64,000 bases of DNA, taken from assembly GCA_916610825.1 (NCBI GenBank), contig OU744453.1, positions 845,001-909,000 of the forward strand, written 5' to 3'. The translations under genes were made by a program, and so were the position numbers. The DNA is from Haliclystus octoradiatus. Lineage: Eukaryota; Cnidaria; Staurozoa; Stauromedusae; Haliclystidae. Below the pieces are notes generated by a model. That model ran no database searches. It saw only the letters and a list, made by a program, of their open reading frames with translations, and had not been told where the DNA came from. Position 1 is the first letter of the stretch. Every line of letters starts with the position of its first letter. Positions 23,101 through 33,900 of this stretch are shown here, one piece after another.

Positions 23101-23816
23101 ACAACCATCCTTGGCTTTGGTAGATCAACTATGGGTAGGTCGAGGGTATATTAAATATGTTGACATTAAACCGTATTATGGATTAATTGATTAATAATGA
23201 TGCTTGACTATATTCGATACCGCAAAATCTACTGATTTTCCATATGGTATTTCAACAGAGAACACAGTTTATTAGTTTGACCTAATATACACGGGCCTAC
23301 ATGGAGATTTCCCCAAAGGAAATACGGCAATTCATGTTACAAAATGACTCAATTTTTAATCTTGTTGACACCGAATCCTTCCAGACAGAAACCACATCAC
23401 AATATTATTACTAATTACAGATAAAGACACTTGATTGTTGGTTCCTTTAGATTTTACAACAATACGCTATGATCTGGCGTACGCTTTGGTTATGCATAAA
23501 AACGGATTCTCCAGCCGCGCACGACGGGAAATCACGTCCTCAAAAAACTTAGCGCAGTTCACTGTGTGAATGACCCCTGAACTGTATGGCTTTGAAACGA
23601 TGCAGTAAAAGACTATAATACTAGCAAATGTCAGTCAGTCTGGAGTTTAATCACATTTATAGATTAAAAAGAAATACATTTAGAACTATCCAGCGTAACG
23701 AAATTTGTACATTGGCATTCAAATATCTGGAAAGTCAGGAATTGCAAAATTAAAATACAAGTTGGTAGTTGGAAATCAATTTCTTGGCGTTATCAACTAT
23801 CACCAATCGTGTTGAT
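20130..23816. other. Gene-poor interval
   Basis: 3' UTR of the ATP10-like gene, then about 3.5 kb of AT-rich DNA with only scattered short frames and a (GAT)n microsatellite at 21766-21790. The only exon-like signal is 20831-20926, listed separately. Confidence 0.5.
20831..20926 (+). CDS. Possible first coding exon of an unidentified gene
   Basis: An ATG opens 32 codons (MINPPNQKYIQADALQFNIS and on) that end at a good donor, TGG|GTAAGG. Composition looks coding, but I found no matching downstream exon and no family resemblance. Speculative. Confidence 0.22.
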
Positions 23817-26800
23817 ATGACGGCACTCATCGCTTCAAGAGCAGCACTTATCATTTTGGCTGGAATATTACTATTTAGCAAAATTAATTTCTGCTTATGT
23901 CGTCCACATCAAAAGTTTACTATGCCACAAGCAAAATTAAATGACGTACGTATTATTAATTAGAATATCCTTTACGATGTGATTCATGTTGTGTTGTTAA
24001 TTTGTTTGAAAGCAATGCCATGCGTCTATTTCAATTTAGACCGCGATGATATTGTAAACAACAAACAACATCGATTGACAAACAATTCAGTCATAGACAT
24101 GATGACAAAATAAACATTTTAATTCATTTAATATTCACGCACATATACAAGATAGTTATATATTAAAATAATGATGTGAAGGTGTCCACCATTGCGTAGG
24201 TACAGAGCTTTAATAAATAAATAAAATGAGTAAGAAAAGAGAATTCTCGCATTATTTCATTTTATTATATTATACTCTTGTTCACTTATTGTATTTAAAA
24301 AGCTCTGTACAGTGAGTACTCTAAAAATCGGGGTAAAAATACGCGGACGGTGTAAATCTGAGGACGATATAACTGAATACCTGATCTTAATATTTATCTG
24401 TCTACTGAGTAACTAAACATGTGAAGGCTACTCATTGTAATATAGCAGAGAAATATGAAATGTGCAATAGTCAGGAACCAGATATTCTCGGTAAATTCTG
24501 TCTGTTTTTTTGACAACTTTCAATTAATGTTTTGCATATAAAAAACTAACATCGATTAGGCTCGAATAATAAAAAAAATGAAGCTATCATTCAATTGTAT
24601 AACCAGCAGACAGCCCCTTCAAGAATATTGAAAATGCAATTATGGCCCCGTATACGACTAATTAGGGTATCTAATTAAACAGAAATGCGTTAGAATATAT
24701 ACCAACCAGTATATATTGATCAGTATTGTTACTTGTATATTAATTGCAAGACTAAATATGTGCTCCTTGTAATGCAATGTTACTGTACTAGTTTATATGT
24801 AATGTTGGACATCGTTCACATATTAATTTGTCACGTACTGTATATGCAATTATCAGGCCAATTATAGACGTCTCCCAAAGCGTCTATATGCCCGCAAGAA
24901 GCATCAATGCTAGACTTCAAATACGAGCAACGCTGATAGCCTCGTCGACTTTAACAACTATCTATTTTATATAGTGAGTTGATGATTTCACTAATCTATT
25001 GATATCAGTGTATGTTTTAAACCAATGATATGTAATCGAATTATTATGAAACGTCAATCATACGTTTACGGGGCTTTTTAAGTTCCTATTTTACACATCG
25101 AGCGATAATTCTATTCGATTTTGCAGTCAATTAAATAGACCACTTAAAACTTTATAATGATATCAAAGATTAACAAAGGAGCGCGCTGTGGTAAAAATGT
25201 TTTCAGCGGGTGTAAAAATAAAAACGATTCCAAAATTATATTATATTTTCCAAGATTTTAAGGTCAGTGGATAATGTTTTCGTTTGCTAAATTGTAGGCC
25301 TATGAAGAGGAAACGAGTAAGTCGAATTATGGACAGGTTTATAGGCCTTTATAGATTCATACTGCAAACTTTAATTCAAATTGCAACAATTTTAAAACAA
25401 CATTAATGTATAATACACGTAGCAGGTTCCCATTCTAAAATGGTAAGAAAACTAAGGGCACTAGCAATCAACCAGTATAAATAGTTGTAAGACTTTTGTA
25501 TCAAAATGGTTGTATACAATGTCAATAATTCCTTATGATAAAGATTCAACTATTATTCCTAATATACCTAATTATACCAGTGGGAATTACCTTTTAATAT
25601 TTATAGATTCGAATGTTATTTGAACGCTATCTTCCTGCATTTCGCGATCCCGTCTGTCCGATCTATACAGCATTTTTAAGTATGGACGCATGGTCTAGAA
25701 ATGATTTTACAAAATGCAAACCGGATAAAGATCAATGCAAAATGGATAATGAATGTAAAAAAGGATTCAAGTGTTGTTTTGATGGTTGCTTTTATACTTG
25801 TGCAGCACCAATCAACATCAACCAATTAAAAGGTTAGTAACAAATCAATTAACCCAGTTGTCTTGTAGCATATACAACTTCAATCTATAACCAAAACCAT
25901 GAAAATGCCAAGTGTCGTGATCACACTGTTCGTTATGTAAAGAAGTAAAACCAAAATTTTGAAAACATCTAAAATCACGGTATTAAAATGTGAAAATGCC
26001 ATAAAAACGAAATGAAATTTAACGCTTTTTTCATGGTTTTATGTGTCAGTCAGCTGTTAACACCTATGCTAGAAATCCTGCCTAAAACATTATTTGAGAT
26101 ACACACACATCATAGTGAATCGTTTTTATAGACAGTCAATCTTCTTCTCACGTTACACAGGTATTCAAAATGTTTGTTTTAATAGATACTTATATGTCAA
26201 ATATAACATAGGCCCTGTTTACAAGGAGGGCAAGTTACTCCGGTTGGCAAGTTACTCCGGTCTATTGTTTATGCGCGTTCTGTTTACAAGTAAAGTGACA
26301 AAGTTGTCTCACCCCCCCCCCCTCTAGTATTTCGTCTACCTGAGTTATTCACCCTAGCAGACCGGGTTACCCCCTAGCATCCGAGACAACTTTTTGATTT
26401 GTAAACACAAATAGGCAAGTAACTCGGGTAGGCGAGTTAAAATTAAAAATGGTAGCTTGAATTTTCTATTGTTTCGAAATTTTCCGTTGTAGACATCTTT
26501 TTTCTCTAATCATTTGGTGTCATGCTTAGATCAGCTTTAAATTATTCAACTCGGGTTACCCTTGTAAACACACAACACATTTTAACTCGTAAGGCGAGTA
26601 GCTTGCCTACCCGGGTAACTCACCCTTCTTGCAAACAGGGCCTTAGCAAAGAACATTAATCTCCTGAGACTCAATATATTATAGTACCCAACGTTTCCAT
26701 AGCAACATATGGTGGCTGCCAGGTAAAAAAGTAGAAGAAAGAAAAATAACACAAAGCAGCCTTCTGTGCCTACGTAAGACCTTAACATATACCCTAGTGA

Positions 26801-29800
26801 AGCTCGGTTATGTTTAGCGGGAGATTCCTAGGGAGTGCAATCACCACTGTAAATCCTGGGGGGGTGTTGTTTAATGCTATTTTGCAGATACTATCCTTCG
26901 CAGATACAACCGCATGTAAACAAAACATTGACATATATTCATACACTCGCAAAAACGTTATCCCATCTATCAATCATGAAAAAAGTATGTTTAGAAGCAA
27001 AATATTTGGGTATGAAAACGTTTTGATTATCCAATCTATTCACAAGAAACTTTTGGGTAATTTTGGAGGTAGTGAGGTACTGAAACTTCTGCAGAGGAAA
27101 GTACAATATTCAGGATCAGGTAGTTAAGGCTGCGAGTGCAGTTCTCGGATCACGGGGGTAAATTCTGCAAACTTCCCGTTTCATACATGTCAAAATTGCT
27201 TAATTCCTGTTCGCTCACTGAAATCACAGAAATCACAGAAATCACAATTTTAATCATTGGTTTAATTTTCCTTAGGATTGGTCTTAATTGATTGATTGAT
27301 TTTAATATATTCAGAAATATTTTCAATTTTGCCTTTTAGCAATTGACTACATTGATAACAATGAAGCAAGAATAGGAAATGGTATGAGAAATAATATGCT
27401 AATTAAATAATGATTTTATTCAGACAGGCATTTCCACCAAAATCAAATAAAAAAATAGTAATTGAGACGGTGTCGCCCTACTGAAGGCATCTGTACCAGT
27501 CTTTTATTTCTAGATGAGTGGCTCTTTTAGCGGAGAGCAATGATGTTAAATGCTCTTTATTGATATCAGCCGCGACACTGCAGATCAATTTCAACAGACT
27601 TCATGACAGATAGGCCTCAAGTTCTGTCAATGTGCAATGATGCGGCACATCTACTCACATTGCAATTCCTCTGAGACCAAATGTTCTATCCGTGATTTGC
27701 TATCCTTAGATGGTACTCATTTGATGGCTGAGTTGACCTTCGGGGAATTTGAACCATAGCAAATCCTATCAATTGTAACTAGAAGTAATCATATGCAATA
27801 TGAAATGGGTAAGAGGGTTGAGCGGTTATTATAATTCACTGAAAATGTGACTTATTATAATTAATATATTATAGTATTGTATTTAGACTTTATATGATAT
27901 TGATACCAGCTATCTGCATTTGTTAATGATTATGTCCAAAAGACTTATAATTTAAAATAATCTCATATCATTCATAACAATTCATTTCTGTTTTTAGTTG
28001 ATTTAATTGAGGATGTGAGCAACAAAAACCTTGCAATCGAAAAGAGTTTTTCAGCCATGGAATGCTCGACAACAAATTCTCTTGATTTCCAACCAATGTT
28101 ATGCCCTGATGATTACGAGTGTCAAATTGAAGCTCAGGAAGATGTTGATTTAGGTTTGCCAAACCGTGGAATATGCATCAAACAGCAATATAAAGGTACA
28201 TGGTAAACAAAACTTAGACTACCAAAAGGGCCTTTGTGACAATTTTGTTTATTTACTTCATTTTTTGACCATGTGTTCTTTGTTGTCCAGTAATCATAAA
28301 TTAATTATAGAACTGGTAACAATTCCGAAAGATTCTCTAAAATTAATAAAACCTTTTACCGCTAATAACGAAAGCAAGCAGCAGATACAAACAAGATGTG
28401 ATGCTGAATTGTGTTCAATGATCTGTTTATTTATTTTGTTATTTTATTAAACAGTTGAAACTAATTCAATTGAAGAACAACAACAACGTCCAGGTACAAA
28501 CACTTTTCGATTGTTCTCAAATGCAAAACGTTTTGTCACATCCAAATTACTATCATCAGCTATTGATCATTAACATACAAACGCTCACACATTTTATCAA
28601 TGACAACATCAGCTTTTACATGTCACATTTACAAAGTTATAAAAAAAACATACCTCTATCCTACACACTATTTTTTCATTTTCAAACATCTTGATGTCAT
28701 TTATCAAGTAAACATTCTACCTCCATCACATCTACTTATTCATCAACTCTGACACACCAAATTTAAATGAAATCTCATCTGCGCATATTATAATAAAATG
28801 TTACTTTTTCTTGTTTGTTAATTAGCTGAAAACAATTTCATGTGGGAAAATCAAATTGAAGGTACAGATAATTAATTATCTGTTGCCTAGATACACATCA
28901 CTGTAAAATTATCTGAAGAAAGTTTATCCATAGCATGCAAAGACACTTTCCGACTATTGATTAAAAGGAACAATTGTTTCTTAAACAGTCCAACAAAGCA
29001 GGGGTGGCACAGAGGTGGCTCTGCGAAAAGGGATGCTTATAACTATTAGTCTCCAGAAATTACTTTGAAAAAGAATTTGAATTTTGGTATTTACAATCAT
29101 ATTTTTCAAATATTTTCTATCAATAGATCCCTTGTCGATGGGAAATCCTTCCCCCAGGACAAAAGGCTTATAGCCTATCAGAATCCTAAAATATTGAAAA
29201 AAATAATTACTTGGGGATTTTTGTTGAAGTTTGTTTAACAAAAATTATATTAAAGAAAAATACTATGCTGGGAAAGAAACTTATACATTGATTATTTTAT
29301 AAATGAAATGTAACACAGGCACTCAATCTTTATGGGAAATAATACGCAAAAAGTACTTAAAGATACAAGAGAAAAACACAATGGGTTGAATTATATCTTG
29401 GGCTTGTATTATATTTGATAAATGTAGTGTATATGTTGGTAAGACACATGACTATTAATTTGGCAAATGCAGATTGATTGATTTAAATAAAGGCTACAGA
29501 GTTGAGCAGTACATAAATAGTAAAGCATATTATGTAAACAGTAGTATTACAGCAACTGTAATCCTTTTGACAGATTGTGAATACGAAGGAAGAAATTTGC
29601 AGAATGGAGCATTTGTAACGGAGGGATGCCGCTTTTGGTATGTTCTGCTGTCGCTATAATATTAATTATATCTTATTTTGCATTGAAAGATGAAATCATT
29701 TACATTTTTCTAAATTCATAGTTTTTGTGATCGAGGATCTGTGAGATGCCAATTAAATCGATGTGCAGAAAATCAACTAGAGTCATCATCACAGAACAAA

Positions 29801-29854
29801 AGAAATGTCGATTTGAGAACAAAAACAACGTCAATTAAAAGACTGCAGCAGTAG
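23817..29854 (+). CDS. Secreted protein with WAP four-disulfide core and VWC domains
   Basis: Eight exons: 23817-23945, 25607-25832, 27340-27381, 27998-28195, 28455-28493, 28826-28861, 29574-29637, 29722-29854, giving 288 codons. Exon 1 encodes a signal peptide (MTALIASRAALIILAGILLF). Exon 2 encodes a WAP domain with all eight cysteines, about residues 60-110: VCP, TKC, DQC, NEC, KCC, DGC, YTC. Exon 4 has four more cysteines (MECST, MLCPDDYECQ, GICIKQ). Exons 7-8 encode a compact VWC-type module (DCEYEGRNLQNGAFVTEGC, then FCDRGSVRCQLNRC). The C-terminus is basic and ends in QQ. The middle exons are small and all phase 1-1, so they could be included or skipped without a frame change. Function is unknown; WAP domains are often protease inhibitors, and VWC modules often bind growth factors or matrix. 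The acceptor of exon 7 was chosen by phase; in-frame upstream alternatives exist. Confidence 0.82.
24198..24313. repeat. Short inverted repeat (GTACAGAGCTTT ends)
   Basis: GTACAGAGCTTTAATAAAT at the left and ATTTAAAAAGCTCTGTAC at the right pair around a GAGAATTCTC centre. MITE-like, in intron 1 of the WAP/VWC gene. Confidence 0.55.
25885..26060. repeat. MITE-2 copy (CCAAAACCATGAAAA ends)
   Basis: Starts AACCAAAACCATGAAAATGCC and ends TTTTTTCATGGTTTTATGTGTC, with TTAAAATGTGAAAATGCC inside. A sister copy at 52420-52560 shares ends and interior. Confidence 0.65.
26211..26642. mobile_element. MITE-3, 432 bp, with about 35-bp terminal inverted repeats
   Basis: Begins GGCCCTGTTTACAAGGAGGG and ends TTCTTGCAAACAGGGCC. 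The inverted ends continue with GTTACTCCGG / CCCGGGTAAC. The inside repeats GTAACTCGGGTAGGCGAGTT-like motifs. No transposase. No clear target duplication, so the superfamily is open (Harbinger-like ends). Confidence 0.72.
27466..27766 (-). repeat. SINE-A copy, minus strand
   Basis: Reverse-complement copy of the 35636-35990 SINE, from its 3' end (GACGGTGTCGCCCTACTGAA) to the B box (AATTTGAACCATAG). The A-box half is missing. In intron 3 of the WAP/VWC gene. Confidence 0.8.
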
Positions 29855-30910
29855 ATGTAGAAGATGGCAGATTTGTACAAACAAGGTTTACTACCAAGAA
29901 CTAGAAAATAGTTTTAGTTGCTTCCTGGTGGGAAATAGCACACTATATAATAGTACTGCCAGTACTCAGTGACTATATTATGCAACATAAATATATATGT
30001 GAGTAAAATGTTGCTTAGCAACAACACATATTCTTGAAGAGGAGGTTAAACACTGAACAGAGGTATCACAAGAATAACATTTTCAAATGATGATAATTAA
30101 TCTTAACGATGGTTAAATCCTAGTTGTTTAGATCAGCACTTAATTTATAGATACAACTTTAAAGTATGTTATTAATTTTTTGACCTTAAAGTTTTGTATT
30201 TTTCTTAATTATTATTTACATGAAAAGGACTTACATTTGTAATTTTGTAGTTGTGTACATCTCATCAATAGGTGTTTGTTGGTCTTCAAAGCGTGGAAAT
30301 ACCCACTTCTTAAATCTCAACCTAAAATAATGAAAATGTTGATTTGATTACTTTCTTAAGCGTGCGTCGCGTAACAAATTTTTTCAAATGATTATTATTT
30401 GTTCAAAAGAGATTGAATTTATTGTGGGGTTGCAATAATTTAGTTTTTAATTCATCTTTGAAATGTTACGATAAGAGGCATACAAGGTTTCAATTGTTGC
30501 TATAAAGGTTAATCTTCATCAGACAAATAGATTTATTTGTGGAGCCAAGGACCAACATATAGTCAACGATAACTGTGTGTGTCAAAGGTTGTTAAGTCTT
30601 AGACCTTCTCTAGACCTCTTGGCATTCAATCCTCATCGAGTTCCTACAACTGGATTAAATCTCAGACCTGTGGAAATGTTGAAGATTAAGCCTGATCAAA
30701 CTATATTCGTTGAATATGCAACAAAGCAAAATATTCTAATTAATCTTACACAAAGAATGGTTTCTATGAAAAAATATGAAATGCTTTAAACCCTGTAAAA
30801 GTAATATGGGGATCAACTTGTCGTCACTTCACAGTAGAACTGTAGCCCTAATTTAGAGAATGACCACCCATCCTGTCAACAGTTGTCTATCATTTACATC
30901 TTCATCATGT
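29855..30910. other. Interval between convergent WAP/VWC and PEX2 genes
   Basis: Probable 3' UTRs of both genes. An exon-like minus-strand segment, 30321-30226, lies between an acceptor (TTTTAG) and a donor (CAAAT|GTAAGT). If it were joined to PEX2 it would give an immediate stop. A 70-codon plus-strand frame at 30577-30789 has no family match. Confidence 0.45.
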
Positions 30911-33900
30911 CTACTTTATGCCAATTACATACACTTGACTTGTAACGTAATTACCTTCTAGACTTTGGCTTGTGTATTCTAATGGGTTAAATTTATTAAT
31001 TATTAATTCACATTTTGGGCATAGGAATTTAGGATCTGCCATCGTATTTGCCTAAAATAAATCAAAATAACGTGTTTTGTTATATTCCAGATAAAACCTA
31101 GCAACGAAGGGTCAATAAAATGGGTTACGGCCATTGGAAGCCTCATTTTGAAAACAATAGATTTACCGCAGATACAATTCTCAAATTTCTCAAACCTCAG
31201 AATTTAATAAAACTATTCTACGTTTATCTGGATAGTGATTGCATTCTATTGTAAGCAAGTTCACTAGCTATAGAGTGCACACCCTCTCATAATTAGCTCA
31301 ACTTGTACTGTTTGCAGGCACTTTGAAAGGAAATGCCTTAGTGCAGGCACAAATTAATTTGTAGACTACTCATCAAAAATCATGGCAATGTTACTTGGGG
31401 ATTTTTTAGGGGGATTTTGGGGCTGTAAGCATATTTAGAAGAACTGCATTGATTTGGAAAATTGGAAAACGAAGGAGCAAAATTGTCTGATTTCATTAGA
31501 TTGCCTGTCCCTGGAAAATAATGTTAAATGAACACATATCAACAGGATTTTCGTGAAAAATTAATGAAAAGTTCATGAACCCTTTATATTTCGTTTTGTG
31601 TTCATGAATTTCTAATTAATTCAACATTAATACAAATTCTTTTATCTCGCATTTTCAAATTCCTTTATCTCTGGTTTATAGCCTGCACGGAAGAGGGAAT
31701 ATTAACCGTGTTTGATGGTTATGTTTTGGAAAAGCAATCAAGGAAATATAGGTATTACAGATCTAGGTATATTCAGAATGATCCAGATGATAATTTTTTG
31801 TGCAAGTATGAATAGAGGGCCAATTTCTAAATAGACGGATGTATATGTTGTAAGGACGGAAAATAAATTTACCTTCAAACAGTAATAGCAGAATATATGT
31901 CCGCAACTTGATTTCTGTGGATGTGTTGGGCTTCTCATGCAGTAGACACATAGCGATTGATTCATGGTAACATTTATAACATCAGATGATGGATTCAAAG
32001 AGGAAGATAAACGTCTTACAAAATTTTTCACTCTGTGAATATTAACCAATGGGACAATGAAAAATATGAACTCCTGAAAATACAGAAATAAAAAATGACA
32101 AAAATACGACCAATGATGGATAATTTTCTGAGAACCGTTTTGTTTTAAAATATGATTAGTGGCATTTATTAGGGGGTTGAAAATGCTTGCAAATGATTCC
32201 AAACACAGTCCAGTTCATTGCTGCCATTGAAAGTTAAGCTATACATCCAGAAAAGTTATCCACAGTATATAACTTTTCCTAATGACTCACGATAAATCAA
32301 AATTTGAGTCTGCTTAAAAGCACTACAGTCAAACCTGTTATAGCGGTCACCTCTATACAGCGGCCACCTGTCTATAGTGGTCACTCTTGCAATGTTTAAA
32401 ATAGTATTTTCTATTGAATCATACCTGTATATAAAGGCCACCTGTCTATAGTGGCCAATTTATCTACCTCTCGTAGCTGGCAGTTATATACAGGTTTCAC
32501 TGTACCAACCTTTGATAACTTTACCTTTATAGCGGATTACTTTTTATAAAGCAACAATTTAAAAATGTTTCCGGTGAACTTTGCTATCTTTCTTCTTGTA
32601 GGAGAAATGTCAATAGTAAATAAATGTCTATAACGGCACATTGCATATACAGTACTTTTTGAAATCCCGCAGCGGTGCCCTTGTAGACAGTTTCTACTCT
32701 ACAATGTTTTAATATATCTCATTATCACTTACCGCAAAGCCATGCCATAAGAGTTCTCGATTTAAGAAATTGAATGAGATCTGCAGAACAGAGATACAAA
32801 ATTAAACAAATTGATGATTATAGTCTGAAAATAGTCAGGCCCAATAATGTTAGTGAAACCAAATATATCAGATGCAGTTATACATGGAATGGACTTCAAG
32901 CCTCGATAAAGAACTTCAGAAAAAGAAGGTCTTGATCTACCGTATATGTACACCTGTATGCATTCTATATTTTTACTGTTCTATAATTGCTGCATTTGGG
33001 TGATCATTTTAACCACTGGACAGCCAAACGTATGATTGATGGCCGCTTTGAAGAGTGGTTGTTAAATATAACAATTTTCTACTGTTTTATTCAACGAAGA
33101 ACCGAAGCGTGGTCGTTTACAAAGAGTGTCGGCGTAATTACTCAATAGGAGTGATCACTATGATAAGTTTGACTATGTATACATAGACTATAGCTGTTAG
33201 TATGTTACATGAACGGAAGCTCAAAAATATTTTATTTTCGAATGAATATTATCCTTAAAAAATGTTTTATTTTGAATAAATAATGATTATGATGATGATG
33301 AACTGACCTGTCTGATAGAGGGTTGGACAGGAAACATCTGTCTCAATCCAAGCAAACGTTCAACGGCCGTAGAATAACTGAGTAAATAGATGTCAAGGAA
33401 TAGATAAAGCTGACATTCTCTTGTGCTTTTGCTGTAAGGTAGTAGGTTGTCTTATACAGGGGACGCCAATTGGTTAGTAAGGGAAGCATGTCTTGAGTCT
33501 TATGGCCTTCCTGACGCCAACCAATAGAGTGGTCCTGCCAGGGATTGAACCTGAGACCCTGTGGGCCAAGATCCAGTTCATTGTTGTGAAATAACATTTT
33601 TGAAAACAAATGGATGAGATTAACTTTGAAAAAGGATACACTCCGTGTTGTAGGAACATCAGGAAATTGCACAAAGAAGCCAATTGAGTTATCTTTTCCA
33701 GCAAAGTAAATAATTTCAAAATCTAAAACAAAGCAATCACAACTTATTGATAACAAAGTCTTGAACCTAATCTCTCATTCATACAAATTGAACAAACCCA
33801 CTAGTTCTGCATGAAAGGACTATCTTCAACATGACGTATGAGAAATGTGGTTGCAAAACACAGGGGGATACAGTAAGACAGATAGAAAAAGTGTTTAATG

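Noticed and set aside
26810..27127. 105-codon plus-strand frame in a WAP/VWC gene intron
   Set aside because: No family resemblance, no splice or promoter context, and it overlaps no conserved feature. Chance frame in AT-rich intron.
28989..29014. Short possible exon of the WAP/VWC gene after TTAAACAG
   Set aside because: Neither of its GT donors gives a phase that continues into the VWC exon without a stop, whereas skipping it keeps phase 1 throughout.
32762..32955. Minus-strand frame (VYIYGRSRPSFSEVLYRGL and on) next to PEX2 exon 32780-32733, considered as a PEX2 exon
   Set aside because: Its frame does not join the NRELLWHGF exon in any phase, and exons 33722-33640 and 33377-33308 already supply the aligned region (FLQHGVYSTAVERLLG) without a gap.
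33343..33756. 137-codon minus-strand frame over PEX2
   Set aside because: It runs through a SINE and reads PEX2 exon 33640-33722 in the wrong frame. The PEX2 reading in the neighbouring frame matches the family.
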